Source: Macrophomina tecta | Taxonomy: Eukaryota > Ascomycota > Dothideomycetes > Botryosphaeriales > Botryosphaeriaceae | Length of the DNA stretch: 64,000 nt | Assembly: GCA_024180945.1 (NCBI GenBank) | Contig: JAKSGN010000043.1 | Span: 1,364,001 to 1,428,000, forward strand | Direction: 5' to 3' | Part shown: positions 30,641 to 41,471 of the stretch, piece after piece | Numbering within the stretch: the stretch's first letter is position 1 | Layout: the number at the start of each line of letters is the position of its first letter | Translations under genes and position numbers: made by a program | The notes under the pieces: model-generated | Databases searched by the model: none | Seen by the model: only the letters and a program-made list of their open reading frames with translations | What the model was told of the DNA's origin: nothing

Positions 30641-33600
30641 ATGGCGCCCTCCAACGTCTTTTCCTACCTGCGCCCCCACCACCGCCGCGCAAACTCCCAG
30701 CCAAACTCTCCCGAGCCGCCCGTGTCCGCCTCGTCGCAAATTTCCCCGACCAATTCTCAGCAATTCCACGAAATCTTCTCGCCGACCAGCGCGCCCCAGC
30801 ACCACCAGCAATCGCCGCAGCCTCCGAACCCCCACCGCTTCCAGTTCGCCGATGCCAGCAGCTCGACCTCCAACTCGCCCGTCAGTCCCTTCCCGCCCGT
30901 CCTCCCACCAATCCCCCGCGTGGCCAGCCACACTCAGCCTCCGGTGCCGCAGAAACAGGTGCCCCGGAGCCAGCGGCGTTCAGTGCCCCCGCCCGCTACC
31001 AGCACATATCAAGAGCAGGGAAGACAACAGGCAGCACTGGGAGGTGACTCGGGTATAGCGCAGCAGGGTAGCAGTGTCGCCGAAGGACAACAAGTGTGGT
31101 CACCCCCGCCGGAGCAGCCCAAGCCATCCCCGAACCCTGTGCTGTCGCCGGACAGCTGGCGTGAGACGGCGGGCAGGAAAGTGAGCGCGCCCACTGGTTT
31201 CCGGTCGAAGGGTCAGAGAGCGGCGACGTTCAGTCAGAATGGTCCGTTGATAGACCAAGTGCCGTCGTACCCGCATGGTGATCACCCCGCCCCGTCTTTC
31301 CAGTCGCCCTACATGATGAGCCAGTCTTCCTTGTCCTCCTCCGGCTTGTCGGAGAAGATGGCCAGCGGGAAGTCAGCCGCACCGGCCCAGCATGGAAAGA
31401 GTGGTAAGAGAGGGTTGAATTTATTGAACCCTATGTCCCTACTGCTCCGGCGAAGGTCTGCGCAGGCTCTGCAACATCTCTCGGAAGAGAGTCTTGTGAC
31501 CCACCGCAACAATGTCGTCCCTGCCATGTCCATGGGAGACGATTTCGACCCTAGTATACGAGGCAATATTGTACACGACTTCAGCGCTCCCAAGCCTCGG
31601 CGAGCCGTGTCCTACGATCCGTACGTCAACAACAACAAGCTTGGCATCAGTGACGCAGAAACTAGACGTCAGTCTCACCGTAATTACGACGACGAGAGTC
31701 CGTCCAAACGTGACCGCTCACACACTCCCGTCTTCAAGGAGAATTTCGACGACAACACAGATGCAGACGACGAGAAACGCAAGTCGGCGATCCGCGCGGA
31801 AACGCTGGCGAACCAGGACTTCCTTGCAAGAAACGGGGTGCCTGACTCAGAACCAGAACCTCCCGCGCCGCCTTTTGGTCGGATAGCACCAGGCGGTCCC
31901 CAGATGATCCGGAAAGCAATACCTCCGCCGCTCACCCAAGTGCCCGTTCGGGAAGATGTGGCGGGGGGATTGGCCACGGTTCCGGAAGCAAGCCCTACTT
32001 CGCCCGTCTCGAACGAATCGAAACGATCAAGTACTGCTAAGACACCCCCCAAGTCCCGCTCCAGGGCGACTTCTGGTGCAGATTCTGGTTTCCAACCTGC
32101 CGGGCTTCCGACACATATGACGAGTAGAGCATCGCGCTTCAGCTTCCAGATTGCGGGAGTCGACTCAGCGGCACAGGAGAAACTGCTGGAAGAGAAGCAT
32201 AGGCAGAAGGTTGCGGCAAGGGAAGGAACCTCTGGCAGGTCAGGAGATGACTATGGAGAGGATGAAGACGACATGTTCGATTACGACAACATAGACGAAG
32301 ATATGTTCCCGGGTTTCGAAGAGGAGGTTCCGATAATAGGTGATTATGACGACGACTATGGAAACGAAGACTATGGTTATTCTGCGGCAGCAACTGGTCT
32401 GGCGTCGTACGACTATAACACTATCAACGGCAGGATACCCTTTAACAATACACTAAGTCCAATCAGCGCTGGCGGAGAGTCGTCGCTGGCTACACCGAGA
32501 GATTCCTCCGGCAACGTTATTGGTTCGGCGTTCACGGATGACCACCAGAAATTCGCACCTGCACCAAGTCCACTAGGTGCTCCTCCAGTGAATGGAGGCT
32601 ACCAGGACGGTCAGGATGCCACAGGTCTTGGGCTTGTTGGGAATGAGATCCTCAGCAACGAATTGGCGCAAGTGCATATCAGCCCGGCCGCAGAGTCCGA
32701 AAGCCAGCATACATTTGAGCAATCGCGGAAAGAAAATATTTTGGAGGATGATGACGACCTATACTTCGACGATGGCCTGATCGGAGAGCCGGACCCCCCG
32801 GAGGACGGCGAGAAGTTCGATGAATCTGTGTTCGACGACCCGAGTCATCCGCTGTACGAGCGACCTGCGCCGCCAATGAAGTCTCAGCCACTTGAGGATA
32901 CCGGAATAACTTCCGAAGATCTCGACCCCGAAGACGAACAAGCCTCGAAAAGCGGGCTGGCACCACACCCTTCCATGCGCGGTAATGGTCGCCCTTTTCA
33001 GGCCTCTAGTGATCCCTTTGAGTTTAGTAACCCTCATGATTACTTCAGTGCTCTAGTTGAGGCTACACACAAGGCTGAGGCGGATGGCCGGTTCGCGCGG
33101 AAGAACAGTATTGCTACAACAAATTTGTCTCTGCGAGGCAGAGAGGAAAATGAGCAGGATGAGCAGAGCAGAAATACTGTTCGGGATTCGCAGGACTCAG
33201 CCCCCAGCCTTGTGCCGGATTCTGGTCGCGTCAGCGGCGCAACCGAAAGCTTCCCGCCTAATGCTCTAGATGACCTAGGAGACATGACCTTTGATCCAGA
33301 CGCCTATGGAGATGATTACGGAGACGGGTTTGACGGTTATGACAGCGCTCTTGAAGATGATCCGATCATTGCTGCCGCAAATGCTGAAGCACTTGCGAAC
33401 GACTATGAAGGCGAATATGGCTCGGAATTTGGTTTCTATGCTGCTGCGAATGGAGGCGCCGAAGCTGTCTATGGAGGGTACTTTGGTCCTAGGGATATGC
33501 TTGGGCGCAGTGTCAGTGGTCGGTACGCAGTGAGGGAACCCAACCTCACGCCGATCACGGAGCGTTCTGAGTATAGCACTCGCAATTCATTCATCGGCAT

Positions 33601-34774
33601 AGGTCCGTGGTCGGCCGCCCCCACCAGTGCAGGCGGTGCCGGCCCACACAACTCAGCTGGTGCCCTTCCATCCCCTGGACTAGCTCAGTTGGCAAGAATG
33701 AGTCCGTATGGCTTTCCTCCAGGATCTGAGGATGACTACGACTATGACTACAAGCTTGAACAGCTGATGAAGCTGCGCAAAGGAGCTTTCGGAGGTGCTG
33801 GCACTGCAAGTCCTGGTGGTAGTGCTAACAGTAGCCCGAGGAACTCGAGTCCTCTGAGTTATTTCCCTGGAAGCTTTCCTGGCAGAGGAAGTAGCCCGGT
33901 GGCTACAAGAGCGAAAAGCGCGCTGGATACTTATTCGGATCTTCCCGAGGTTGAGGAGACTCCAAATGAGGCCACCGCTGAAATGGAGGCTGAGGAGGGC
34001 AATATCCCGGAGACTAATAACGAGGAAGCCCTCGTGTCAGAGATCAACAGGACGGACTCCGTGTCAGATGTCAGCGCGTCGATATACGACGAGCAATGCA
34101 GCCACAAACCGTCCGAGCCTCCTGCGCAGAAGAACCTCCCCCACCAAATCAACACCAACTATGAAGCTTTCCTTCCAGACCACCCAGGCAATATCCCGCC
34201 TTCCGTCCCCACATCAGCCATCTCGACCACCTCGACCAACTCCCTCCCCATGAGCTACAGCTCCGCCAATAACAACTCCGCAAATATCCCTCCCGCTCCA
34301 CTCCTGTCCCCCACCTCGCCCCCGCAGCTGCAGACAGATCTCGCGGGCTCCGATCCGCAGAAACAGCTTCCGTACCCGGCGGCCTCAGAGCAGTCGCAGG
34401 CTTTCTTCCACCATGCTACTACCGCCAACAATCGAGATACGGCGCCGGCGCCCAACGTTGCCGTCTTCTCCCCCCTGTCGCCTACCTCACCCACGTCGTC
34501 GACGCTCGCTGAGCATCCTAACCAGAAGTCCGGTGGGCGGCATAGCCGAACAAGTAGTGGTGGGATGGACAGCGTGACCTATGTGAGAGAACGGATTGAA
34601 AGGGATGAGGTGGATGGTGGCTGTGGCGGTGGTCCGAGTGGTGACGCGCATGGGGTTGAGGATGGTGGCGGGAAGCAGCCGGAGTTTAGGTGGGTATTGG
34701 AAAGAAGGCGGACAAGTGGAACGGGGGAGGTGGAGGTTGTGGGGAGGGAGATCGTTGAGGGCGGCAGAATATGA
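30641..34774 (+). CDS. Large acidic, disordered fungal protein of unknown function
   Basis: Intronless, 1377 residues. The start at 30641 (MAPSNVFSYLRPHHRRANS) is the first ATG in frame. The first 300 residues are Pro/Ser/Gln-rich. A short ordered-looking block GKRGLNLLNPMSLLLRRRSA comes next, then FDPSIRGNIVHDFSAPKPRR. The middle carries acidic Asp/Tyr-rich patches (EDEDDMFDYDNIDEDMFPG, DDYGDGFDGYDSALEDD) and FDESVFDDPSHPLYERP. The C-terminus ends FRWVLERRRTSGTGEVEVVG, then REIVEGGRI, which has the look of a conserved end. I recognise no catalytic domain. Uninterrupted coding over 4.1 kb makes it a confident gene; a regulatory or scaffolding role is only a guess. Confidence 0.82.
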   Translation: MAPSNVFSYLRPHHRRANSQPNSPEPPVSASSQISPTNSQQFHEIFSPTSAPQHHQQSPQPPNPHRFQFADASSSTSNSPVSPFPPVLPPIPRVASHTQPPVPQKQVPRSQRRSVPPPATSTYQEQGRQQAALGGDSGIAQQGSSVAEGQQVWSPPPEQPKPSPNPVLSPDSWRETAGRKVSAPTGFRSKGQRAATFSQNGPLIDQVPSYPHGDHPAPSFQSPYMMSQSSLSSSGLSEKMASGKSAAPAQHGKSGKRGLNLLNPMSLLLRRRSAQALQHLSEESLVTHRNNVVPAMSMGDDFDPSIRGNIVHDFSAPKPRRAVSYDPYVNNNKLGISDAETRRQSHRNYDDESPSKRDRSHTPVFKENFDDNTDADDEKRKSAIRAETLANQDFLARNGVPDSEPEPPAPPFGRIAPGGPQMIRKAIPPPLTQVPVREDVAGGLATVPEASPTSPVSNESKRSSTAKTPPKSRSRATSGADSGFQPAGLPTHMTSRASRFSFQIAGVDSAAQEKLLEEKHRQKVAAREGTSGRSGDDYGEDEDDMFDYDNIDEDMFPGFEEEVPIIGDYDDDYGNEDYGYSAAATGLASYDYNTINGRIPFNNTLSPISAGGESSLATPRDSSGNVIGSAFTDDHQKFAPAPSPLGAPPVNGGYQDGQDATGLGLVGNEILSNELAQVHISPAAESESQHTFEQSRKENILEDDDDLYFDDGLIGEPDPPEDGEKFDESVFDDPSHPLYERPAPPMKSQPLEDTGITSEDLDPEDEQASKSGLAPHPSMRGNGRPFQASSDPFEFSNPHDYFSALVEATHKAEADGRFARKNSIATTNLSLRGREENEQDEQSRNTVRDSQDSAPSLVPDSGRVSGATESFPPNALDDLGDMTFDPDAYGDDYGDGFDGYDSALEDDPIIAAANAEALANDYEGEYGSEFGFYAAANGGAEAVYGGYFGPRDMLGRSVSGRYAVREPNLTPITERSEYSTRNSFIGIGPWSAAPTSAGGAGPHNSAGALPSPGLAQLARMSPYGFPPGSEDDYDYDYKLEQLMKLRKGAFGGAGTASPGGSANSSPRNSSPLSYFPGSFPGRGSSPVATRAKSALDTYSDLPEVEETPNEATAEMEAEEGNIPETNNEEALVSEINRTDSVSDVSASIYDEQCSHKPSEPPAQKNLPHQINTNYEAFLPDHPGNIPPSVPTSAISTTSTNSLPMSYSSANNNSANIPPAPLLSPTSPPQLQTDLAGSDPQKQLPYPAASEQSQAFFHHATTANNRDTAPAPNVAVFSPLSPTSPTSSTLAEHPNQKSGGRHSRTSSGGMDSVTYVRERIERDEVDGGCGGGPSGDAHGVEDGGGKQPEFRWVLERRRTSGTGEVEVVGREIVEGGRI

Positions 34775-35937
34775 AGAAAATAAGTGAAGAATGGTGTAAA
34801 GGGGTGTTGGGGATTTTGACGTTGTCCTGATGGAGGTTGAGAGTGGGTGAAGCTGGAAACCCTTTGATACCAAAGACCTTTTTTTTTTTTTCCTTTCGAG
34901 CCGTCATTGGGTGGATAGGTCATCCCTTGGGGGAATTTTTGCATAGCAACGGTGTTTTACTTTCTGGGTGTAGTTTTATTCGCCGTTTGCATGCACCACT
35001 TCGCACACGCACACGCACACGCACACACAGGCCTGTCACCCCTTTTTTTAATTTTTTTTTTTTTTTAAAAAAAGACAATAATACTGCGGTTAACTACTTT
35101 GCCTTTTATACTTCCTCTCCCCATGGCTCTCTCTAGGGGTTTCTTTTCTCTTCTTCTCTGCTTCCTCGCTACCATTTTTTTTTTTTTTTCGGTTACTACT
35201 GCTCCTAGTGCTGCCAGTGCTCTTGTCTGCTCCCGGCTTTGTCTCCCTGTGTGTCTCTTTGAAGTAATACCACCGAACCCTCCAAATTGAGCACGAACCC
35301 TTATTATTATCTCATCAACTCTTCTCCCGAGATTGGACATAGACAGGTGCGCGCTCTGATGAGAGTACAGAAGGGGCAGAGAGGGGACGAGAAGAAATTG
35401 GCAGGAAGTTGGAAGGGGGGGAAAAGTAAGAATGAAAAACGTGTAGTTACGTTCTCAAGCCCGAGGGAGATGGAGCATGAGTTCTGGGAGATTAATGATA
35501 ATGTCGAATTCACTTTCCTGCTGGCTAAATTTTCGAGCACAGGGTTATGTCTTGCTTGTACCTTGTGGAGGCAGCGAGTGCGTCGAGTAGGATGCCTGGT
35601 AGTGCTGCTGCTGTGGGCAAGAGAGGGTGCGGGGAAGGTGGCAGCTGGATTAACTGGAGACGACAAGCCAGGCGTAAGCAAATGAGACGAAAATACGGGC
35701 CGAGATGAGACTAGCTGCAGCAAATATATCTGCTCCACATGGGGAATGAGCATGCAATGCGTTGCTTTCACTTCTAATCAGCTGCCCTCTTTAAGAAACT
35801 CCATGCAGCATTCGTCACAGACACTTTTAAGACCAAGCACGAATCCCAAGCACGAGGTACAACAAAATTCATCACGAACATGCACATCTATCTCATTTTC
35901 GCGAATGCAAACGTACAAGCAAGAGCATAATAATACC
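34775..35937. other. Intergenic with homopolymer tracts, convergent genes
   Basis: About 1.2 kb between convergent stops. It contains T tracts at 34879-34891 (13), 35052-35066 (15, followed by seven A) and 35175-35190 (16), and a CGCACA-type repeat. No gene was recognised; the open frames here are not convincing. Confidence 0.45.
35002..35029. repeat. Imperfect (CA)n / CGCACA microsatellite
   Basis: 28 bp of alternating CGCACA and CACA units ending in CACACACA. Confidence 0.8.
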
Positions 35938-37553
35938 CTATTCCGCGACCCAAACAGCCGCCATACCCATACCCGTCCCCACGCACATGCTTGTTACACC
36001 AATCTGCTGCTTCCGTCTCCTCAACTCATACAGCAGTGTGCTCACCTGCCTTGCGCCAGTGCAGCCCAGGGGATGACCGAAGGCAATGGCGCCACCCTTC
36101 GGGTTAACCTTGTTGATATCCAGGCCGAGCTCCTCGATGCAGAAGACGCACTGGCTGGCGAAGGCCTCGTTGATCTCGTAAATATCAACGTCCTCCTTGG
36201 AGAGGCCGGTCTTCTGGAGAGCGACAGGGATAGCGGCGGCGGGGCCGACGCCCATGAGTAGCGGCGGCACGCCGACGACGCTAGCTTGGACGAACTTGCC
36301 GAGGATGGGTTGACCCAGACGCAGGGCGGTACTGCGCTTCATGAGCAGGACGGCGGCTGCGCCGTCGCTGACCTGCGACGCGTTGCCGGCGTGGATGCTA
36401 CCGTCCTTGGCGAAGGCCGGGCGGATCTTGCTCAGCGACTCGGGTGTCATGCCGGGGCGGATGCCGTCGTCCTTGGCCACCTTGATGCGCTTCTCCTCGT
36501 CCGTCTTGGGGTCGACCCACAGGATATTGTCGAGCGGCGCGATCTCCTCGTCGAAGAGGCCTTCCTTCTGCGCCTTCTCCGCCTTCTGGAAAGATGCTGC
36601 CGCGAAGGCGTCTTGCTTCTGGCGTTGGATGCCCTTGTCCTTAGCCATGGCTTCGGAGAGGACGCCCATGGGGACCTTGCAGTTCTTGGATTCCGGTACG
36701 GAGTCGAGGAGCTCGGAGAATTCGCTGACGGCTTGGGGACTGGAGGAAGGCTGGATGTTAGTACTCTATCATGAACTCATGGGTTGATCCAAGACCAGTC
36801 CCAGTAAGCCTTCACCGAATAAATTCCACATACCCGTACTGCGTGCTCATGCTCTCCACACCCGCACCCACGCCCACCTCAATCATACCCGTCTTGATTG
36901 CATTCGCGATATCCACGCAGGCCTGCAGGCCGGAGCTGCACTGCCTGTTCAAGCCCTTGACGCCGCTCGACAGTGGGAAGCCGGCAGCGATGGCGGCGGC
37001 GCGGAACTCGGTGGCGCCGCCGCCGGGGGCGAGCACGGTGCCGACGGCTATGTCCTCGACGACGTTCGGGTCGATCTTGGAGCGGGCGATCAGGGCCTTG
37101 AAGGCGCCGACCAGCAGGTCCGAGGCCTGCGTATCCTTAAAGCCGCCCTTGCCACCCTTGGTGATGGGGGTGCGGAGCGCGCAGGTGATGACGATCTAGT
37201 TGGGGAAGAGTAATCATGTCAGCGAGAGACCGAACGACACGGCAGACGTGACAACCAGGGGTTGGATATGGCCGGGAGGAAAAGGTATGGTAGGTATTTG
37301 CCGGCGGAGGTGCGTGGGATCTTCATGTGTGTGCGTTGCATTACATCATCAGGGTTCTTCTCTAGCAACGCTGCCTTTCCGCGGGGCACGGAGGAACCGG
37401 TAGAGGAGATGTGGTCAGAGACCTGGGAGAGGCGTTCCTGCGCTGTATGATCGTGGACAACGGGTCAGCACTCGGCCATCCGCGAACGAGGGGTTCCACT
37501 TGAGAGCTCCATTGAAGCTTACCCTTCGCGTTGGTGCCGGCCTGGTTTGCCAT
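35938..37553 (-). CDS. Peroxisomal 3-ketoacyl-CoA thiolase
   Basis: Spliced protein of 430 residues in four exons (37553-37523, 37442-37345, 37195-36834, 36739-35938); introns are 80, 149 and 94 bp. The spliced N-terminus reads MANQAGTNAKAQERLSQVSD and contains RLSQVSDHI. This is a near-consensus PTS2 (R-L-x5-H-L/A, here ending in Ile), so import into peroxisomes by Pex7 is expected. Catalytic elements of the thiolase fold are present: nucleophile Cys near 129 in NRQCSSGLQA, NEAFASQ, and the second Cys/His region GHPLGCTGAR with the late CVGTGMGMA. It performs the last, thiolytic step of fatty-acid beta-oxidation. The length is normal for POT1-type enzymes. A CCGAGG box lies about 185 bp upstream. 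Confidence 0.94.
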
Positions 37554-38416
37554 GGTGTTCTGCACGAAGAATGTGGAAGGGAGAAAAACGTAGGACGAGA
37601 GAGCTGGAGAAGCGGAGTGTGTGGGGGTTGCAAGTGCGGAGAAGAATGGGAAAGGGTTATAAACGATGAAGAAGGGAGTTCTTGGGGGGCAAGTGGGCTT
37701 GCGGACGAGAAGGCCCAGCTGATGCTCGATGTCATGCCGAGGCTCTCCGCTTCGGGATTAGCGCCTGCGATTGTCGATTAGTCATACCCTTCACATGTCA
37801 AAAATCTGGGGAAAATGTGCCCTTTCACGAGCCTACAGCTACGGCAGCCCGTCACGTTCACCATTTTGCTGGGCACGAGCGGTAAGCACTCCGGACGACA
37901 TGCTTTCGTGTCGGTCCGATCATATGTAGTACTTCTTAGATTACATATCCCAACCCGAGACTCCGAAGCGTCTTACAGTGCGCTCTGGGAGGACTGGTTA
38001 CTGAGAATCAATATCGGTTGGTGTTAAATTATAGTCGCCGTCCCAGTAACAAGACTGCTCGCAGTCATAAACCCCCATCACTCTCTCTAGCCAAGCGGGC
38101 TGTTTTCAGCCCTCACAATAATCCAGATCCCATTATCTCAACGCCACGCTGTTGCCGCCGTCCAGGCAGGCCTGCAAAGAAACGCCAGGTCATGAAAATC
38201 CCCACCCCGCAGAGCCCGTAAATCTTGTGATAAAACATAGTAGGGTTAAGTGGCCCGGCTGAGAAGCACACAGGACGAAGGGAAAGGAAAGAAAGGATGC
38301 AAGTCGTGAACGGGGAGTAGAGTTCTGCGACAAGGGACTCCGATACAAGGCCGGAAGTGGGTCGCATCTGGGTCTCTGACTTCTAGAAGAAATCAACTTT
38401 CATTCTCGCAGCCTTC
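37554..38416. other. Intergenic, thiolase promoter
   Basis: 863 bp between the thiolase start and the stop of the WBP2-like gene, both on the minus strand. It holds the thiolase promoter and the 3' flank of the next gene. No other gene was recognised. Confidence 0.45.
37737..37742 (+). promoter_or_regulatory. CCGAGG box, candidate fatty-acid response element
   Basis: CCGAGG is the known core bound by the FarA/FarB zinc-cluster regulators that induce beta-oxidation genes in aspergilli. It lies about 185 bp upstream of the thiolase start. A six-base match is expected by chance about once per 2 kb on both strands, so this alone is weak. Confidence 0.35.
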
Positions 38417-39247
38417 TTAGTCTCTTCTCAATCTTCTTTCCAGCTCGTCTGCCACGCTCTGGCTCTGCACCTCCTCATACCCTGGCGGCGGCTCCGACGG
38501 CGGCTCGTAGTTATCGTCCGGTTTCGGTGCGGCGGCCATATTTGCTCCCTCCGGACTGCTCATACCCAGTCCGCTATCTCTCGACGTATCCGGAGTCGTC
38601 GGATCGGCGTCAACAGGCGGCGGAGGTTCGTAGGCCGGGAGCTGGTCGAGATGGACCGTGTTCATGTCGACGCCGGCGAGAGGCCCGCCGGTCCTGAGCG
38701 AGCCATTATCCGAGCCGTCGACGGAGCCATGGTAGTTGCCCGACTCGCGGGCGACCTCGATGGCCTGCTGCATGCGCTCCTTGATGCGCTCATAGGCCTG
38801 ACTGAAATCGTAGGCGCCACCGTCCTTGAAGGTGAGCTTCAGCTCGAGCGCGGCGTGCTGGGGCGGGATATTGCCGCCGGGAACCGGCTGGACGATGCAG
38901 GTGAAGACGTTGGGGCCGAAGAAGGGCGCCTGGACATGTGTGTCGTGAAGGTTGAGGATGGGCGCGGCGAAGGACTGCAGGGAGTCGGTGGGCGAGGCGG
39001 GCAGGTAGATGACGCGGCGATTTGTGAGGTGGACACAGCCGGTGCTGCTCTGGATGGTGAAGGGGTCCTTGCCGGGGTATTTGTTGAGCGACTGGAGGGT
39101 GAGGGCGGTGCGTGGCGGCGAGGTGTACAGGCGCTGTTCGCCGGGCAGCGAGGTGAAGCCCTCGGCCTCGGAAAGCATAACCCAACTGCTCTTCTTAGCG
39201 CGGATCTTCTTCAGCATCTTCGACTTTGCGGCGGCCATGGCGGTCAT
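38417..39247 (-). CDS. WBP2-like GRAM-domain protein with PPxY motif
   Basis: Intronless, 276 residues from the ATG at 39247; a second in-frame ATG at 39238 is equally possible. Residues 20-150 show the GRAM/WBP2 pattern: SWVMLSEAEGFTSLPGEQ, GCVHLTNRRVIYLPASPTD, then FAAPILNLHDTHVQAPFFGP and LELKLTFKDGGAYDFSQAYE. The C-terminal third is proline-rich with LPAYEPPPP and PPPGYEEV; PPGY is a classic ligand for WW domains. Human WBP2 binds WW-domain partners of the YAP/NEDD4 kind; in fungi a link to Rsp5-type ubiquitin ligases or membrane trafficking is plausible but inferred. The frame stays open upstream without a further ATG, over sequence that contains a minisatellite. Confidence 0.85.
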   Translation of the reverse strand: MTAMAAAKSKMLKKIRAKKSSWVMLSEAEGFTSLPGEQRLYTSPPRTALTLQSLNKYPGKDPFTIQSSTGCVHLTNRRVIYLPASPTDSLQSFAAPILNLHDTHVQAPFFGPNVFTCIVQPVPGGNIPPQHAALELKLTFKDGGAYDFSQAYERIKERMQQAIEVARESGNYHGSVDGSDNGSLRTGGPLAGVDMNTVHLDQLPAYEPPPPVDADPTTPDTSRDSGLGMSSPEGANMAAAPKPDDNYEPPSEPPPGYEEVQSQSVADELERRLRRD

Positions 39248-39290
39248 GGTGGGCGAGGCGGCTGGAGCTGTGGCGGGGCTGGGCGCAGCG

Positions 39291-39340
39291 CAGGCAGCGG
39301 GCAGGCAGCGGGCAGGCAGCGGGCAGGCAGGCAGGCAGGC
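39291..39340. repeat. CAGGCAGCGGG minisatellite
   Basis: Three exact 11-bp units, CAGGCAGCGGG, are followed by four-base CAGG units. It lies 44 bp upstream of the WBP2-like start codon, so probably in its 5' untranslated region. Confidence 0.85.
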
Positions 39341-41014
39341 GGGGAGGGTGCAGGCAGCACGACTCGGGCTGGAGCGGTGCGGGAAGAGGCCAGGAGGGGG
39401 GGAGGGGGGTATACTAACTTTATGGACATCTGGGGCAATCTCGCGCTGGATAGTGAGTAGAGGCAGGCGAGGAAACAAGTGCAGCGCGGGCTTGCTTAGG
39501 TGACGCGGGCAGCGCCAGCCGCGGTAAAGCTTGCCCCGGCGCACGGCCCCCCGGCGAGCGAATAGTGCGCGGCTGCGGCGCGTGTGCTGCACAGCGCCTC
39601 TGCTCCTCGCCGTCCGCTGCCATTGTTGGTCAGCTGCAGTGCCGTTCAAATTTCCCAGCTGATCGAAGGAGCCGGATGTCGGCCGCGCTGACGTGCAGCA
39701 GATGCCCCTCGGCCGTCGAGCGACGCCGAGTACAGCGCGCCTGGAGCTTCAGACACGGCCCCGTCCACCGCAGCCGCAAGCCCGTCGGGCGGACAGTGCT
39801 CCGCCGGGCGTCGCTCGCGCAGTGCCTCCCGCCGCGCCGGTGCCAGCGTGCTTGATGACATTCTCACGCCAACAACGGCCCAGCCAGCCTTGCTCCCCAC
39901 CACAGCACTGGCCGTGATCTCCGTTTTTCGATATGATGTGCAAGACGCCTCCGCCGCCGTCTCGCCCACACGGACGCCCACCTGCGCCCTGCAGCTCCCT
40001 TCCGCTTTCCGTCCCGTCCAACCAGGAATCCCAGTGCACGCCATGATCCGTGCCGAAGCTGCGGGTTTTGAGGCCTCCGTTTCGCCGTCCGGCCCTCTCT
40101 CTTGCTCCAATCCCGTGAGCCACGCAATCGGGGAACCGTGCCGCCGTGGGGAATCCTGTCTCAAGCCTTCCTGCTCCTCTGCCCGCCACCGACGATCCAG
40201 GAAGCTGTGTTCGACCTCCCGTCTCTGCTTCAGGGGCAGCATCAAGCAGCAGTGCAAGAATAGAATGCCTTACCCTACCCGATGCGCCAACCGAGATCAC
40301 CTCATTGACAAAAGGCGGCATACCTCCGTCCATCTTGTTTTCTCAAATGCCACTCTCTTCCCCGGCAACGATCCTTGTCTGCCAAACACGATCCCCTGCG
40401 CCGCGCAACCATCCGGCAAGGCAGCCAGAACAAATTCCTCCCATCTCACCCTGCCGTGCAGACAGACACTGTATCCCGCGCTAACGTACTCCACCCCTCC
40501 ACAACCACCACTCACCTTCCCGCCGACCGGTTATAGACTACGTAGCCAACATGCCCACTAACCTCCACACCTAACCACCCGCCTCTGCCCATGACTCTCC
40601 GTCCGCCGCCACCTCAACTGCCCAACGACTAATTCCACGACAATCCCTCCCCCCATCAGACAAAGCCAAACCAGCAGCCAAGCACGAATGATAAGCCTGA
40701 GCGGCTGACACGTTGTCGGACGCCCCCACGGCCCAGGGTTCCAGGCAGTGATTGAGAGAGGTGGGGGGTAAGGGAAAAAAAAAAAAAAAAGAAAAGCCAA
40801 CACCAAGACATAGACGATCCCTTCGCTGGTGGTCCTGCATGACTTAGAAACTTAAGACAACCCCCCTCAATGCAAACCCCAACGGCCCCCACTTGCAGCA
40901 ACAGCACACCAAACGCTCCATAACCGGCGGCCCCCCGTGCATGTTGGCGATGACGGTGCCGATGACCGGGGCGACCAAAACGGATGATGCACGAGGCCCG
41001 CAAGGCAGCCACGG

Positions 41015-41051
41015 CCCCCCCCCCCCACCACCCAAAAAAAAAAAAAAAAAA
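41015..41051. repeat. C12 tract followed by A18 tract
   Basis: A run of 12 C, then ACCACCC, then 18 A. Purely simple sequence with no coding context. Confidence 0.85.
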
Positions 41052-41445
41052 GAGGCCGCCTGTCGCAAACGGCCAAACGCCAACGCGCAGTCGACGGGGT
41101 GTATTGTATGCATGTACATGCAGACCACCACCCAAGTTAGGGCACGCGCGAAAGACGCGAGAGAAAAAAAACAAGAATCCGGGCATCAACCCAGCCGACC
41201 CCGCCTCCCTTCTCCCTCATTATCAAGGCGCCCGCACACCTGCCTGTCTGTGCGCACCGGTCAACCGGGCACCACACTTGAAGCAGGGCGAGACCATTCA
41301 GCCTTGTGTGCGCGCGTGTGTGTGTGTATGGTGTTGGGGGTGGGGGTGGGTGGTGGTGGTGGATGAGTGCCTTAAAACCGGAGGGGGAAAAAGCCTCTAC
41401 CGAACCAACTCCATCCCTGCCTACCACCATGAAGAACTGCCGGCG

Positions 41446-41471
41446 TTTTTTTTTTTTTTTTAAAAAAAAAA
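41446..41471. repeat. T16-A10 palindromic homopolymer junction
   Basis: Sixteen T directly followed by ten A, so up to ten base pairs could form a hairpin in either strand. Confidence 0.8.

Noticed and set aside
39848..40561. 237-codon plus-strand open frame
   Set aside because: No family features, an equally long frame overlaps on the other strand, and the composition looks random.
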